64,000 bases of DNA from Corticibacter populi (GTDB lineage: Bacteria > Pseudomonadota > Gammaproteobacteria > Burkholderiales > Burkholderiaceae_C): NCBI RefSeq assembly GCF_004217315.1, contig NZ_SGWR01000004.1:18622-82621 (forward strand). The letters run 5' to 3'. Of the stretch, positions 9,714 through 20,181 are shown one piece after another; position 1 is the first letter of the stretch; each line of letters begins with the position of its first letter. The translations under genes and the position numbers were made by a program. The notes under the pieces are model-generated. The model did not search any database, had not been told where the DNA came from, and worked only from the letters and a program-made list of their open reading frames with translations.

Positions 9714-9745
9714 GCGCAACCACCGCAAGACAAGGACTACCCATC

Positions 9746-11257
9746 ATGACAATCGACTTTCGCAAATCCTCGCTCGCGCTGGCACTGGCAGCGGTGCTGC
9801 TGGGCGCGGCTGGTGGCAGCTTCGCGCAGGATGCCGGCACGGCCAAGAACGTGATCTTCTTCCTCGGCGACGGCATGGGGCCGGTGACGGTGACGGCCGC
9901 GCGCATCTACAAGGGCGAGAAGGCACTGGCCAACGGGGCTGACCTCGAATCGCCCGAACGGGCCAAGCTGGCCCTCCAGGAGCTGGGCTACGCGGGCCGC
10001 GTCAAGACCTATTCCAACGATGGCCAGACCACCGACAGTGCGCCCTCGATGGCCGCCTACATGACCGGCGTGAAGATGAACAACGAGGTCATTTCGATGA
10101 CCGCCGAGACTCAGGCCTACGCGCCGGACGGCAACCAGTACATCAATGGCGAAAACACCACCTGCCCGGCCGGCAACGGCCAGGCCGCCGAGACGCTGCT
10201 GGAGCTCTCCATCGACAAGGGCCGCTCCACCGGTGTGGTCTCCACCACGCGCCTGGGCCACGCCACGCCGGCGGCGACCTATGCGCACGTCTGCAACCGC
10301 AATGCCTACAACACCATTGCCGAGCAGTCCGTGCCCGGCTATCCGGAATTCAACAGCCGCCTCAAGGGCGGCCTTGACGTGATGCTCGGCGGCGGCTGGC
10401 GCAACTACCTGCCCAAGAGCGTGTATGCCAGCAGCCGGCGCACCGACGAACGCAACCTGGTCGAAGACCTCCAGAAGCTGGGCTACACCTACGTGGACTC
10501 GGGTACGGCCCTGAACAGCCTGGATGTCGCCAACACCAGCAAGCTGCTGGGCATTTTCGCCTCCAGCGAAATGGCCTATGAGCTCGATCGCACCAAGCCG
10601 GAACTCAAGCTGGATCAACCCAGCCTGGCCGAGATGACGGAGAAAGCCCTGGAAGTGGTCAGTCGCAACGAAAAGGGTTTCTTCCTGATGGTCGAAGGCG
10701 GCCGCATCGACCACGCCCTGCACGGCACCAACGCCAAGCGCGCGCTGGAAGACACGCTGGCGCTGGACGCCGCAGTGGAAAAGGCGCTCGAGATCATGGA
10801 GCAGAAGGACCCAGGCCTGGCCAACACGCTGATCGTCGTCACCGCCGACCATGACCATGCCATCGCCTTCAACGGTTACACCAAGATCGGCAACCCGATT
10901 CTGGGCCTGGCGCGTGGCTATTCCGACGGCAAGATTCTGTCTGCGGCGGATGGCAAGCCCTACACCACGCTGGTGTTCGGCAATGGTGGCCGTGCCAGTG
11001 CAGGCGCGGTGGGAGAAGATGGCCAAGCCTACATTTCACCGGCCCGCAGCGCCGAGCGCGAGAACCTGACGAATGTCGATACCACCGCCGACAACTTCCT
11101 GCAGGAAGTGGGTATCAACCTGGGCGGCGCTGGCAGCGAAACCCACGGTGGTGGCGATGTGATGCTCTTCGCTGGTGGCGCTGGCGCCCAGCATTTCAAG
11201 GGTTCCTACGACAACACCAAGGTGTTCAACAAGGTGCGTGCGGCCGCCGGTCTGTGA
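9746..11257 (+). CDS. Alkaline phosphatase, secreted form
   Basis: A 503-residue paralogue of the preceding enzyme. It has a cleavable signal peptide (hydrophobic LALALAAVLLGAAGG, likely cut after SFA) instead of a lipobox, so it should be soluble in the periplasm. The same catalytic set is present: NVIFFLGDGMG, TDSAPSMAAYMTGVKMNNEV, GGRIDHALHGTNAKRA, VVTADHDHAIAF and ETHGGGDV. The start at 9746 has AAGGA 10 bases upstream. The pair looks like a tandem duplication followed by a split in localisation. A strong hairpin (11301-11336) follows the stop. Confidence 0.93.
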   Translation: MTIDFRKSSLALALAAVLLGAAGGSFAQDAGTAKNVIFFLGDGMGPVTVTAARIYKGEKALANGADLESPERAKLALQELGYAGRVKTYSNDGQTTDSAPSMAAYMTGVKMNNEVISMTAETQAYAPDGNQYINGENTTCPAGNGQAAETLLELSIDKGRSTGVVSTTRLGHATPAATYAHVCNRNAYNTIAEQSVPGYPEFNSRLKGGLDVMLGGGWRNYLPKSVYASSRRTDERNLVEDLQKLGYTYVDSGTALNSLDVANTSKLLGIFASSEMAYELDRTKPELKLDQPSLAEMTEKALEVVSRNEKGFFLMVEGGRIDHALHGTNAKRALEDTLALDAAVEKALEIMEQKDPGLANTLIVVTADHDHAIAFNGYTKIGNPILGLARGYSDGKILSAADGKPYTTLVFGNGGRASAGAVGEDGQAYISPARSAERENLTNVDTTADNFLQEVGINLGGAGSETHGGGDVMLFAGGAGAQHFKGSYDNTKVFNKVRAAAGL

Positions 11258-11300
11258 TCCTGCCTGTCAAGCCCAGCGACATTGCCGGGCAATCGAGGCC

Positions 11301-11336
11301 AAAGAGGCGCTTCCCTTGACCGGAAGCCGCCTCTTT
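11301..11336 (+). terminator. Hairpin terminator after the phosphatase pair
   Basis: AAAGAGGCG-CTTCC pairs with GGAAG-C-CGCCTCTTT around a 7-base loop, one base bulged. The hairpin lies 43 bases beyond the phosphatase stop codon. The run of T at its 3' end is short (CTCTTTCC), so termination may be partial and allow read-through into the next gene. Confidence 0.65.
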
Positions 11337-11385
11337 CCGGCTTTGTCACCAGGCCTTTTTCCTGCTTATCTTCTGCTTCCCGACC

Positions 11386-12258
11386 ATGTCTGCTTTCACT
11401 CTGAATGCTCTCCGTCCGGCCTCCGGCTGGCGCGGCACCTTGCTTGCCGCCTTGCTGGCGCTGAGCGTCGGTGCCGTTGCGGCACAGCAGCAGTCTGCTG
11501 GCCCGACCCGCACCAGTTTCGCCACGCCGGCGGCCCTGCTCGGTGTGGCGGTGACCGCCGATCATGCCGGCGATGCCGCGACACGGGCCGCGGCCCCCTT
11601 GCTGCCCGCACCGGATCAGGACGCGCCCGAACTGCACCTGATGTTGACCTACCACACCATCAATGTCGGCAGCGACGGCGTGCAGCGTGAGGTGCGCTAC
11701 ACCAAGCGCATGCATCGCAAGGACAACAAGGTCTGGCTGGAGAAGGACTTGCCACAGGCGCTGCGCGACAGCATGGCCCATGGCCACGCCAGTGCCAGCG
11801 CTGCGGCTGGACCGCACGCCGGCCATGCGCACACGCTGGCGCAGGAAGCGCCGTTGCTGGTCGAACGCCAGGCCGACGAGGTGCCGCCACGCGTGCAGGT
11901 CATCATGCGAGACATGCAGCGCATCATCGATGTCGAACGCGGCCACCAGGGCAATGTGGGCTACAACGGTTCGTGGGCCGCCACCTATTGGGTCATCCCG
12001 CCATCGTCGCTGCAGCATCTGCAACCGGTGGGCTCTCCCAAGGATGGCATCCAGCTCTATCGCCGCTTCGCCGATGAAAGCATGACCGAAGTGGCCTGGG
12101 ACATCGAGAAACAGTATCCAAGGCGCGTGCTGCGCCGTGGTCCGCACGACACCACTTATTACCGACTGAGCGCCGAGGAAGTGCCGGCTCCCGAGGTGTT
12201 GCCGTGGGAGCAACTGGTTGGCTACGGTTTCGGCGACTACTCCGACCTGCTCGATTGA
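11386..12258 (+). CDS. Unknown secreted protein downstream of the phosphatases
   Basis: A 290-residue protein I cannot assign. The N-terminus is a signal peptide (hydrophobic LLAALLALSVGAVAA, likely cleaved near AQQQ). A Pro/Ala/Asp-rich segment ends near residue 85, then comes LHLMLTYHTINVGSDG. A His/Ala-rich stretch (SMAHGHASASAAAGPHAGHAH, about 128-148) could bind metal. The C-terminal part includes NGSWAATYWVIPP, WDIEKQYPRRVLRRG and DTTYYRLSAEEVP. Its position after the PHO-box operon suggests a link with phosphate scavenging, but the intervening terminator-like hairpin weakens that inference. Confidence 0.65.
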   Translation: MSAFTLNALRPASGWRGTLLAALLALSVGAVAAQQQSAGPTRTSFATPAALLGVAVTADHAGDAATRAAAPLLPAPDQDAPELHLMLTYHTINVGSDGVQREVRYTKRMHRKDNKVWLEKDLPQALRDSMAHGHASASAAAGPHAGHAHTLAQEAPLLVERQADEVPPRVQVIMRDMQRIIDVERGHQGNVGYNGSWAATYWVIPPSSLQHLQPVGSPKDGIQLYRRFADESMTEVAWDIEKQYPRRVLRRGPHDTTYYRLSAEEVPAPEVLPWEQLVGYGFGDYSDLLD

Positions 12259-12441
12259 GTCCGGCCGGCATGGCCGGGATGAGCAGGTGCGCCTGTTGCG
12301 TCAGCAGACGTAACCCGTGACAAGGACGCGGTGTCGTCAACTGCGCGACGCGGCGCGCGGCGAGGGATGCCTACACTGCGGCACGGGCAGGCATGCGGCC
12401 CGGGACCATAGCGACAGGCATCATCCTCAGGAGACGACACC

Positions 12442-13125
12442 ATGCTCACCCTTTGCGGCTTCTCTGCCAGCAATTACTACAACAAGGTCAAGCTTGCGCT
12501 GCTCGAGAAAGGCCTGCCCTTCGATGAGCGGCTGGCCTGGATCGGCGCGACCGACCCGGCCGCCAGCCCGCTGGGCAAAGTGCCCTATCTGTTGACCGAG
12601 GATGGTCCGATCAGCGAATCCACCGTCATTCTCGAATACATCGAGCAGCGCTACCCCGACAATCCGCTTGTGCCGGCGGATCCCTATGCCGCCGCCAAGG
12701 TGCGCGAACTGGTGCGCTACATCGAGCTGCACCTGGAGCTGGTGGCGCGCAATCTGTTTCCCGAGGCCTTCTTCGGTGGCCGGATCAGCCCCAGCCTCAA
12801 GGACAAGCTGCTGCCGCAACTGGAGAAGAATGTGGCGGCGTTTGCCACGCTGCCGCGTTTTGATCCGTACATTGCCGGTGCGCATTTCACGCTCGCCGAT
12901 TGCGCTGCCGTGGTGCATCTGCCGCTGGTCAGTGCCGCCACGAAGATCATCTACGGCCGCGACCTGCTGGCGACATTGCCGCTGCGAAGCTACCTGGCCC
13001 GCATGGCCGAGCGGCCGCATGTGCAGAAAGTCAATGCCGACCGCAAGACGAATACCGAGCAGCTGATGGCGCGTGCCAAGGCCGCAGCCTCCGTCACGGC
13101 AACTGCCGCGACCGACGGCCGCTGA
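12442..13125 (+). CDS. Glutathione S-transferase family protein
   Basis: A 227-residue cytosolic GST. The N-terminal thioredoxin-fold domain (residues 1-78) has SASNYYNKVKLAL (position of the catalytic Ser), SPLGKVPYL with the cis-Pro, and ISESTVILEYIEQRYP (the glutathione-binding Glu-Ser). The C-terminal helical domain contains AGAHFTLADCAAVVHLP, the usual N-capping/Asp signature. AGGAGA lies seven bases before the ATG. It stands alone, convergent with the DUF3299 gene. The substrate is unknown. Confidence 0.92.
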   Translation: MLTLCGFSASNYYNKVKLALLEKGLPFDERLAWIGATDPAASPLGKVPYLLTEDGPISESTVILEYIEQRYPDNPLVPADPYAAAKVRELVRYIELHLELVARNLFPEAFFGGRISPSLKDKLLPQLEKNVAAFATLPRFDPYIAGAHFTLADCAAVVHLPLVSAATKIIYGRDLLATLPLRSYLARMAERPHVQKVNADRKTNTEQLMARAKAAASVTATAATDGR

Positions 13126-13141
13126 GCCGTGGCGCACAGGT

Positions 13142-13702
13142 TCAGAGGCCTTCGTAGCGCGTCAGGCTGGCGTGGCGCAGGTTGTAGCCGCTCACGCCCA
13201 TCTCCGAGTCGTTGCGCATGACTTCGAGCGTGCCCTCGGCCCAGACGGCATCAAGCGACTCGAAGCCCTTGATGGGCTTGTCGAGCTTGATGTGGATGAT
13301 CTGGTTGGCCGGCGGTGGCGGCGTGTGGATGCAGGCGCCGAAGTTGGGCACCAGCAGCAACTCGGTCAGGCCCTCGCGGCCTTCCTCTAGCGCCACCACG
13401 TAGCCGGGCAGCCGCACCGACTTGCCGCCCATGTCCGCCACGGTGGGCGCCTCGTCCCAGACCTTGCGCATGCGGTCGTAGAGCTGCTGGGCGCGCGGGT
13501 CGCTGTCGTCCCATGATGCGACGCCCTGCTCGATCAGGTCATTGAATTGCCCGCTGGGGTCCCAGTCCTGTGGGACCAGATCGTCCCAACTGATGAGTGC
13601 GGGGTTGCCGCCGGCGGCCAGCGCCGGCAGTGCACAGGCGCCAACCAGTGCGGCGGCGGCCACGCGCAGACAGGCGCGGCGGGTGATTTGAGCAAAGAAC
13701 AT
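13142..13702 (-). CDS. DUF3299 family periplasmic protein of the ZrgA-type operon
   Basis: A 186-residue protein with a signal peptide (MFFAQITRRACLRVAAAALVG..., cut near ALAAGG). The mature part has the DUF3299 features ISWDDLVPQDW, SVRLPGYVVALE, LLVPNFGACIHTPPPPANQII and GYNLR. The Cys-Ile-His-Thr-Pro-Pro-Pro-Pro segment is the best candidate for a metal or ligand site. It is the last of four genes running from the DUF2796 gene, 29 bases after the permease. Such proteins accompany ZrgA-type zinc transporters; a role as a periplasmic accessory is inferred. The ATG at 13702 is the only one giving a signal peptide. Confidence 0.85.
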   Translation of the reverse strand: MFFAQITRRACLRVAAAALVGACALPALAAGGNPALISWDDLVPQDWDPSGQFNDLIEQGVASWDDSDPRAQQLYDRMRKVWDEAPTVADMGGKSVRLPGYVVALEEGREGLTELLLVPNFGACIHTPPPPANQIIHIKLDKPIKGFESLDAVWAEGTLEVMRNDSEMGVSGYNLRHASLTRYEGL

Positions 13703-13731
13703 GATGATCGGAAGGCGCAAGAGGTGTCGGT

Positions 13732-14993
13732 TCAGACGGGTGGCGAGAGCCCATCGACCAGCGACAGCCGGTAGGCCCGCCAGCCCGGAATCAGGCTGGC
13801 CAGAAAGCCGGTCGACAGCAGTCCCGCCAGTATCCACCATTGCAGTGGTGTCACATCCGTTATGGAGAGCACCAGGCCGAATTGGTTCAACAACCAGGGC
13901 GCGGCCAGCAAGCCGGTGGCCACTAGGGCCAGCGCACCTAGCAGCACGCCGATGGTGGTCGAGAGCAGGCCTTCGAGCGCCAGCAGCCAGATGATGTGGC
14001 CGGGCCGGGCGCCGACGGCGCGCAGCACGGCCAGCTCGCGGCGGCGTTCGTTGAGGCCGGCCAGCACCACCGCCACCATGCCCAGCAGGCTGACGAAGGC
14101 CACCAGGCCGGACATCAGCAGCAGCGACTTCTCGCCCGTGCCGATGACTTTCCACAGCTCGTCCATGGCCACGCCTGGCAGTACGGCCATGAGCGGCTCG
14201 GCCCGGTAATTGTTGATCTGGCGCTGCACCGAGAAAACCTGGGCGCGCGATTGTAGGCCCACCAGCGCGGCGGTGATGTTCTTCGGTTGCAGATTCATCG
14301 CGCGCACGGCCTCGGCGTCGACGTTCTGGCCAGGCAGGCGCACGCCACTGGTCCAGTCCACGTGCAGCGCCTCCATGGCTTCGAGGCTGATGTGCACGGT
14401 GCGGTCCACTGGCGTGCCGGTGGGCGCGAGGATGCCGGCGACGACGAAAGGCTTGTCGTCGTGCTCGACGTTGTTGATCGGGCCGCCGGCCCCGTGCGTG
14501 AGGGTGATGCGGTCGCCGAGCCGGTAGCCGAGCTGGCGCGCCACGTCGGCACCGAGCACGGCGTCGAAGAGATCTTCGAAAGGCTTGCCCTGGGCGATGC
14601 GCAAGGCCTGGCGGTCGCCGTACTGGAAATGCTCGAAATAGGCCGACGAGGTGCCGAGCACCGGATAGCCGCGGTGCGAGTCGCCCAGCGACATCGGGAT
14701 GACCCAGCGAACGCCGCGCATCCGGCTGATGTCTTCGACGCTTTGCCAGCGGACATTGTTGGTGGCCGCGCCGATGCGGAACACCGAGTACAGCAGCAGT
14801 TGCACCGGGCCGGTGCGGGCGCCGACGATCAGGTCGGTGCCGGAGACGGCAGAGGTGAAGCTCTCGCGCACGTCGGTGCGAATGCGCTCGACGCCCAGCA
14901 GCATGAAGGTCGAGAGTGCGATCGAGAAAATGGTCAGGGCCAGCGTGAAGCGCCGGTTCCAGGCGCTTTGCCAGGCCAGGCGGAGCAGGGCGG

Positions 14994-14997
<4 letters not shown>
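13732..14997 (-). CDS. ABC transporter permease, FtsX/MacB-type
   Basis: A 421-residue permease with the FtsX/LolC-type plan. It has one N-terminal membrane helix (TLALTIFSIALSTFMLLG), a large periplasmic domain (about residues 40-270), then three C-terminal helices, the first ending in LAGLNERRRELAVLRAVGARPGHI, a highly conserved coupling segment. Its start overlaps the stop of the ATPase gene (ATGA). With the ATPase and DUF2796/DUF3299 proteins it forms a four-gene set of the ZrgABCDE kind known in Vibrio as a zinc uptake system. Transport of zinc here is by analogy. Confidence 0.9.
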
Positions 14998-15776
<779 letters not shown>

Positions 15777-15792
15777 CGACGGGCCTTTGGGC

Positions 15793-16464
15793 TCACTTCC
15801 ATTCCAGTCGGGTCTGACCGGTCTTGAGCGTGCGGCTGAACTGGCCCTGCGGCAGGGCCAGCTGTGCGTTGATGGTGTGGATGGTCGGGAAGGCCTGGGT
15901 GAGCGTGACCTCGATCGACTGCAGGGCCGACAGCGTGTCGCAGTGGAAGTGGTAGCTCACCTCCACGTCGGCATGGCCATGCTCATGCCCTTCTTCCTTG
16001 GCATGCTCGTGATCATGGTCATGCGCGTGGCCTTCCTCGGCCTTGCCGTGCGCGTCGGCATGGGCGTGTTCATGGTCATGGTCGTCGTCTTCGCCGAGAC
16101 CTTCGATCTCGGTCTTCTCCAGCTTGCAGCCGGCGGCCGCGTTCGGGGTGAAGAGCGGCTTGCCGCGCAGTGTGGTCAGCGCCGTGGCGATGGCCTGCTT
16201 GTCCTGCTCGGTGCTGGCTTCATGTTCGAAGCCCGTGATGTCGGCCTGTGGCGAGGTCAGTTGCACCAGCAGTTCGGCGCCATCGGCGGCAATATCCACT
16301 TGCACGACGCCATGCACATGGGCGGCTTGTGCGTGGCTGTCGCCGCTCTGGGCATCATGCTGGTGGCCGTGGCTGTCGGCATGGGCACTGCCGATCATGC
16401 CGAAGGCCATCAGCGCGGCGGGCGCGATCAGCGCGGAAAGACGGTGAGAAGGGGTCTGGGTCAT
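15793..16464 (-). CDS. DUF2796 family (ZrgA-like) zinc uptake protein
   Basis: A 223-residue periplasmic protein with a signal peptide (hydrophobic ALIAPAALMAFGMIGSAHA) and an unmistakable His/Asp-rich metal-binding middle (about residues 130-175, DDDHDHEHAHADAHGK and following). HVHGVVQVDIAADGAELLVQL near the mature start and SYHFHCDTLSAL later match DUF2796. ZrgA of Vibrio cholerae, the known member, is the first gene of a Zn-regulated transport operon, and the same order (DUF2796, ATPase, permease, DUF3299) is seen here. The ATG at 16464 gives the signal peptide; the frame opens 42 codons earlier without family character. Confidence 0.9.
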   Translation of the reverse strand: MTQTPSHRLSALIAPAALMAFGMIGSAHADSHGHQHDAQSGDSHAQAAHVHGVVQVDIAADGAELLVQLTSPQADITGFEHEASTEQDKQAIATALTTLRGKPLFTPNAAAGCKLEKTEIEGLGEDDDHDHEHAHADAHGKAEEGHAHDHDHEHAKEEGHEHGHADVEVSYHFHCDTLSALQSIEVTLTQAFPTIHTINAQLALPQGQFSRTLKTGQTRLEWK

Positions 16465-16498
16465 GGTGGTGTCTAAAAGAAAAAGTCGGTCCATCTGA

Positions 16499-16518
16499 AA
16501 TGATAATAGACGATCATT
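16499..16518. promoter_or_regulatory. Inverted repeat before the zinc operon, possible Zur operator
   Basis: AATGAT and ATCATT flank an 8-base centre, 35 bases before the DUF2796 start codon and in the only AT-rich patch of the upstream region. The position suits a zinc-responsive repressor site. The arms fit the A/T-rich Zur box only loosely (no TATAAC core), so the regulator is a guess. Confidence 0.3.
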
Positions 16519-16568
16519 AATGCGGACGCAACGGACCGGCCATTGGCCGTGACACGGACTCGGGCTTT

Positions 16569-16591
16569 CATGGTTCTGTCTTGGAACCATG
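16569..16591. other. 8-bp perfect inverted repeat between two operons
   Basis: CATGGTTC and GAACCATG are separated by seven bases. It lies 84 bases beyond the stop of the outer-membrane efflux gene and 105 bases before the zinc operon start. There is no T run, so it could be either a weak terminator or an operator. Confidence 0.35.
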
Positions 16592-16674
16592 TCAGGTGCG
16601 GGCCGATCAGGCCGGTGGGCGGGGCAGGTGATGCCCTGCTCCGGCCAGCTCGAATGTGTCCGGACCGGCGCGGC

Positions 16675-18165
16675 TCAGCGGGCCAGCGTGGTGGCCAGCT
16701 CCGGGGCGGGCACCACCGTGTCGCCGCCCAGTGCCTTGTAGAGCGTCACCTGGTTGGTCAGGCGCGCGAGTCGGTTCGCCGACAGTGCCAGCTCCGCATT
16801 GCGGCGGCTTTCCTGGGCGTCCAGCCAGCTCTTGAGGGCGGTCGAGCCGGTGCGGTAGCGCACCTCGTAGCGCTGCTCGGCCTGGCGTGCGGCATCAAGC
16901 TGCTCCTCCAGCCAGCGTTGCTGCTGGGCCAGCTGCCGGCGGGTGCCCAGCGCGTCCTCGACCTCCTGCAAGGCGGTCAGCAGCGACTTCTGGAACGCAA
17001 TGGCGGCTGCCTCGTAGCTGGCTCGGGCGCTGGCGGTGTTCAGCCGCATCTGGGTCTGTTGCAGGAATGGCAGCGACAGGCTGGCCGCGAGCGAGCCCAC
17101 CGGGTTGGAGAGCAGGTTGCCCAGCGAGGTGCTGGAGCTGCTGGCGCCGGCGGTGAGGCTGATGCCGGGGTAGTAGCTGGCGCGGGTGGTGTCGGCGTCG
17201 GCCAGCGTGGCGCGCAGGCGCGCCTCGGCGGCCTGCAGGTCGGGGCGGCGCGCCAGCACCTCGGCCGGAACGCCTACGGGCAGCTCGGGCACGGCGGTGG
17301 TTGGCAAGGCTGGCGGCTCGGCCGGCAACAGCGCAGCCAGCGCCTCGTCGGAAGGGGGGACGTTCAGCAGCACCGCCAGCGCATTGCGCGTGGCGACACG
17401 GTTCTGGCGCAGGGTGACCAGCGCCGCTTCCTGGCTGGCGACGCTGCGACGCGATTCCTGCACTTCCAGGCCGGAGACCATGCCGGCCGCGTACTGGGCC
17501 TGGATGAGCTGCTGCGTGCGGCGCACATAGTCCAGGCTTTGCTCGCCGCTGGCGATCTGCTCGTTCTGGTAGGCCAGTTGCCAGTAAAGCGTGGCCACGC
17601 TGGCGATCAGGCTCATGGCGGTGGTCTGCAGATCCTGCTCGGTGGCGGCCAGGCGCCAGTCCGCGGAGTCTTTCTGCGCGGCGATCTTGCCCCACAGATC
17701 GAGTTCATAGCTCAGGCTGAGGTTGGCGGCATAGCTGTGGCTGGTGCTGCCGCCATCGAGGTCGCGCCTTGCGCTGGAGGATGCATTGGCGCCCAGGCTG
17801 GGAGTGAGGCTGTCGGCGGCCAGGCCGGCACTGTAGCGGGCCTGCTGGATGTTCCAGGCAGCCGCCACCAGGTCGCTGTTGTTCTGCAGCGCCAGGTCGA
17901 TGAGACGGTTCAGTTCGGCATCGTCGAAATGCGTCCACCAGGCATCTTCCAGGGCCACATGCGCCAGCGCCGCGTTACTGACGGCCGCGCGGTCGTGCGC
18001 GGTGTTCGACCAGGCTGCGGGCGTGGCCACGCCGGGGGCGCTGAAATCGCTGCGCAGGCTGGTGCAACCGGCCACCAGCAGCACGGCACAGGCCAGCGCG
18101 CCGCGCAGCATTGGCTGCAGGCGTTGCACGCCGATGGCGGGAGGAAGCGGAAGGGAGGTCGGCAT
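16675..18165 (-). CDS. Outer-membrane efflux lipoprotein, NodT/TolC family
   Basis: A 496-residue outer-membrane factor that forms the exit duct for the MacAB pump encoded just upstream. The N-terminus has a lipobox (LLVAGC, Cys about residue 34), then two repeated OEP domains rich in long helices with the family motifs NNSDLVAAAWNIQQARY, LSLSYELDLWGK, VATLYWQLAYQNEQI and LARRPDLQAAEARLRA, the last typical of NodT proteins. The ATG at 18165 starts 25 bases after macB ends; an earlier in-frame codon at 18210 would overlap macB. Confidence 0.92.
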   Translation of the reverse strand: MPTSLPLPPAIGVQRLQPMLRGALACAVLLVAGCTSLRSDFSAPGVATPAAWSNTAHDRAAVSNAALAHVALEDAWWTHFDDAELNRLIDLALQNNSDLVAAAWNIQQARYSAGLAADSLTPSLGANASSSARRDLDGGSTSHSYAANLSLSYELDLWGKIAAQKDSADWRLAATEQDLQTTAMSLIASVATLYWQLAYQNEQIASGEQSLDYVRRTQQLIQAQYAAGMVSGLEVQESRRSVASQEAALVTLRQNRVATRNALAVLLNVPPSDEALAALLPAEPPALPTTAVPELPVGVPAEVLARRPDLQAAEARLRATLADADTTRASYYPGISLTAGASSSSTSLGNLLSNPVGSLAASLSLPFLQQTQMRLNTASARASYEAAAIAFQKSLLTALQEVEDALGTRRQLAQQQRWLEEQLDAARQAEQRYEVRYRTGSTALKSWLDAQESRRNAELALSANRLARLTNQVTLYKALGGDTVVPAPELATTLAR

Positions 18166-18190
18166 GCGGGAAGTCCACGTCAAGAAGGTT

Positions 18191-20179
18191 TCAGTCACGC
18201 GAGAGCGCATCGATCGGGTTCAGGCGCGCGGCGCTGCGCGCCGGCAGGTAGCCGAACACGACGCCGATGAGCGATGAGCACAGGAAGGCCAGCACCATCG
18301 AGTCGACCGAGTAGGCCAGCGTGAAGCTGGAGTTGAAGCGGCTGAAGACCTCGCCGAACAGCAGCGCGCTGAGGATGCCCAGAACACCGCCGAGCACGCA
18401 CACCAGCACCGCCTCGATGAGGAATTGCTGCTGGATGTCGCCCTGGCGCGCACCCACGGCCATGCGCACGCCGATCTCGCCGGTGCGCTCGGTCACCGAC
18501 ACCAGCATGATGTTCATCACGCCGATGCCGCCCACCAGCAGCGAGATGACGGCGATGGAGGCGATCAGCAGCGTCATGGTCTGGGTGGTGCTCTCGACGG
18601 TCTGGCGGATGGTGTCGGAGTTCATCAGGAAGAAGTCGACGCGGCCGTGGCGGCGCGTCAGCAGCTCGGTGATACCCGATTCGGCTGCCTGGGTAGAGGC
18701 CGTATCGCTGATGCGCGCGGTGATGCCGCTGAGGTAGTTCTGCCCGGTGATGCGGCTCATCACCGTGGTGTAGGGCACGTAGACGTTGACGCTGTCGGCA
18801 TTGGGACCGAAGGCGTTGGCCTGTGCCTGGAGCACGCCGACCACCTGCACCGGCACGCTGCCGAGGAACAGCACTTGGCCGATCGGACTGCTCCCATCGG
18901 CAAAGAAGGTCTTGCGAGCGTTCTCGTCGATCACCGCGACCTGGCGGCGATCGGTGGTGGCCTCGCGGTCGAACAGGCTGCCCGAGGCGAGCTTGAGGCC
19001 CTTGACCTGGAAGTACTGCTCACCCACGCCCTGGATCTGGCCGGTCGATTCGACGTTGCCATAGCGCACGGTCTTGGAACTGCTGACGCTGGGGGTGACG
19101 CTGTCCACATAGCTTTGCTGCGCCAGTGCGTCGGCATCCCCGGAGACCAGCGTGCGCACGCGTGCCGCGCCGCGGTCGCCAAAGCCGGTGCCGGGGCGGA
19201 TGTCGATGGTGTTGGTGCCTATCGAGGCGATGTTCTCGAGAACGGCGCGCTGCGAGCCTGCGCCCAGCGCCACCACCGAGACCACCGAGGCGATGCCGAT
19301 GATGATGCCCAGCATGGTGAGGAAGGTGCGCAGGCGGTGCGCGTTCATCGACAGCAGCGCCATGTGGAAGGCTTCGCGGAAGCGCCCGAAGCCGGCGGCA
19401 AAACCGGTGCGGGTGGCGCGCGCGGTCAATGCTGGCTGGCCGTCGGGCGGCGCGGTGGCATCGCTGTCGGGATTGGCGCGGTCGGCAATGATCTCGCCGT
19501 CATGGATCTCGATGATGCGCTGGGCATGCTCGGCGATCTTCATGTCGTGCGTCACCAGGATGATGGTGTGCCCCTCGGCATGCAGTTCGCCGAGGATCTT
19601 CATCACCTCGGCGCCGGAGGCCGAGTCCAGCGCGCCGGTGGGTTCATCGGCCAGGATCACCAGGCCACCGTTCATCAGCGCGCGGGCGATCGAGACACGC
19701 TGCTGCTGGCCGCCCGAGAGCTTGCCGGGAGTATGGCCGGTGCGCCCGCCCAGGCCCAGGCGCTCGAGCAGGTGGTGCGCCCGCGCGGCGCGTCCGGCGG
19801 CATTGGTGCCGGCATAGACGGCTGGCACCTCCACATTGCCCTGCGCCGTCAGGTCGCCCAGCAGGTGATAGCGCTGGAAGATGAAGCCGAAGTATTCGCG
19901 GCGCAGTTCGGCGAGCTCGTCGGGCGCGAGCTGGCCGGTCTCGCGGCCGGCCACCTGGTAGCTGCCGCTGGTGGGTTTGTCCAGACAGCCGAGGATGTTC
20001 ATCAGCGTGGACTTGCCCGAGCCGGACTGCCCGACGATGGCCACCATCTCGCCGGCCTGGATGTCCAGGTCGATGTCCTTGAGCACCGCGATGGTGCCCT
20101 CGCCAGCGGGGAATTCGCGCCATACCTTGCGCAGCCGCAGCAAGGGGCCGGCGACACCCTGGGCTTGAATCTCGGCCAC
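18191..20179 (-). CDS. macB: Macrolide export ATP-binding/permease protein MacB
   Basis: A 662-residue ATPase-permease fusion. The N-terminal nucleotide-binding domain has Walker [10 protein letters not shown] (about residues 51-59), signature [15 protein letters not shown] and Walker [14 protein letters not shown]. After a linker (about 245-275) come the first membrane helix ([23 protein letters not shown]), a large periplasmic domain and three C-terminal helices, including the coupling segment [19 protein letters not shown]. With MacA and the outer-membrane factor it forms a tripartite exporter for macrolides, peptides or lipid-like substrates. It starts at GTG two bases after macA stops. 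Confidence 0.94.
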   Translation of the reverse strand: MAEIQAQGVAGPLLRLRKVWREFPAGEGTIAVLKDIDLDIQAGEMVAIVGQSGSGKSTLMNILGCLDKPTSGSYQVAGRETGQLAPDELAELRREYFGFIFQRYHLLGDLTAQGNVEVPAVYAGTNAAGRAARAHHLLERLGLGGRTGHTPGKLSGGQQQRVSIARALMNGGLVILADEPTGALDSASGAEVMKILGELHAEGHTIILVTHDMKIAEHAQRIIEIHDGEIIADRANPDSDATAPPDGQPALTARATRTGFAAGFGRFREAFHMALLSMNAHRLRTFLTMLGIIIGIASVVSVVALGAGSQRAVLENIASIGTNTIDIRPGTGFGDRGAARVRTLVSGDADALAQQSYVDSVTPSVSSSKTVRYGNVESTGQIQGVGEQYFQVKGLKLASGSLFDREATTDRRQVAVIDENARKTFFADGSSPIGQVLFLGSVPVQVVGVLQAQANAFGPNADSVNVYVPYTTVMSRITGQNYLSGITARISDTASTQAAESGITELLTRRHGRVDFFLMNSDTIRQTVESTTQTMTLLIASIAVISLLVGGIGVMNIMLVSVTERTGEIGVRMAVGARQGDIQQQFLIEAVLVCVLGGVLGILSALLFGEVFSRFNSSFTLAYSVDSMVLAFLCSSLIGVVFGYLPARSAARLNPIDALSRD

Positions 20180-20181
20180 GG

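Noticed and set aside
8193..9728. Long open frame antisense to the first alkaline phosphatase
   Set aside because: A by-product of high GC third positions; its translation has no family motif while the plus-strand frame has a full catalytic set.
9737..11026. Long open frame antisense to the second alkaline phosphatase
   Set aside because: Same reason: a shadow of a well-supported gene on the other strand.
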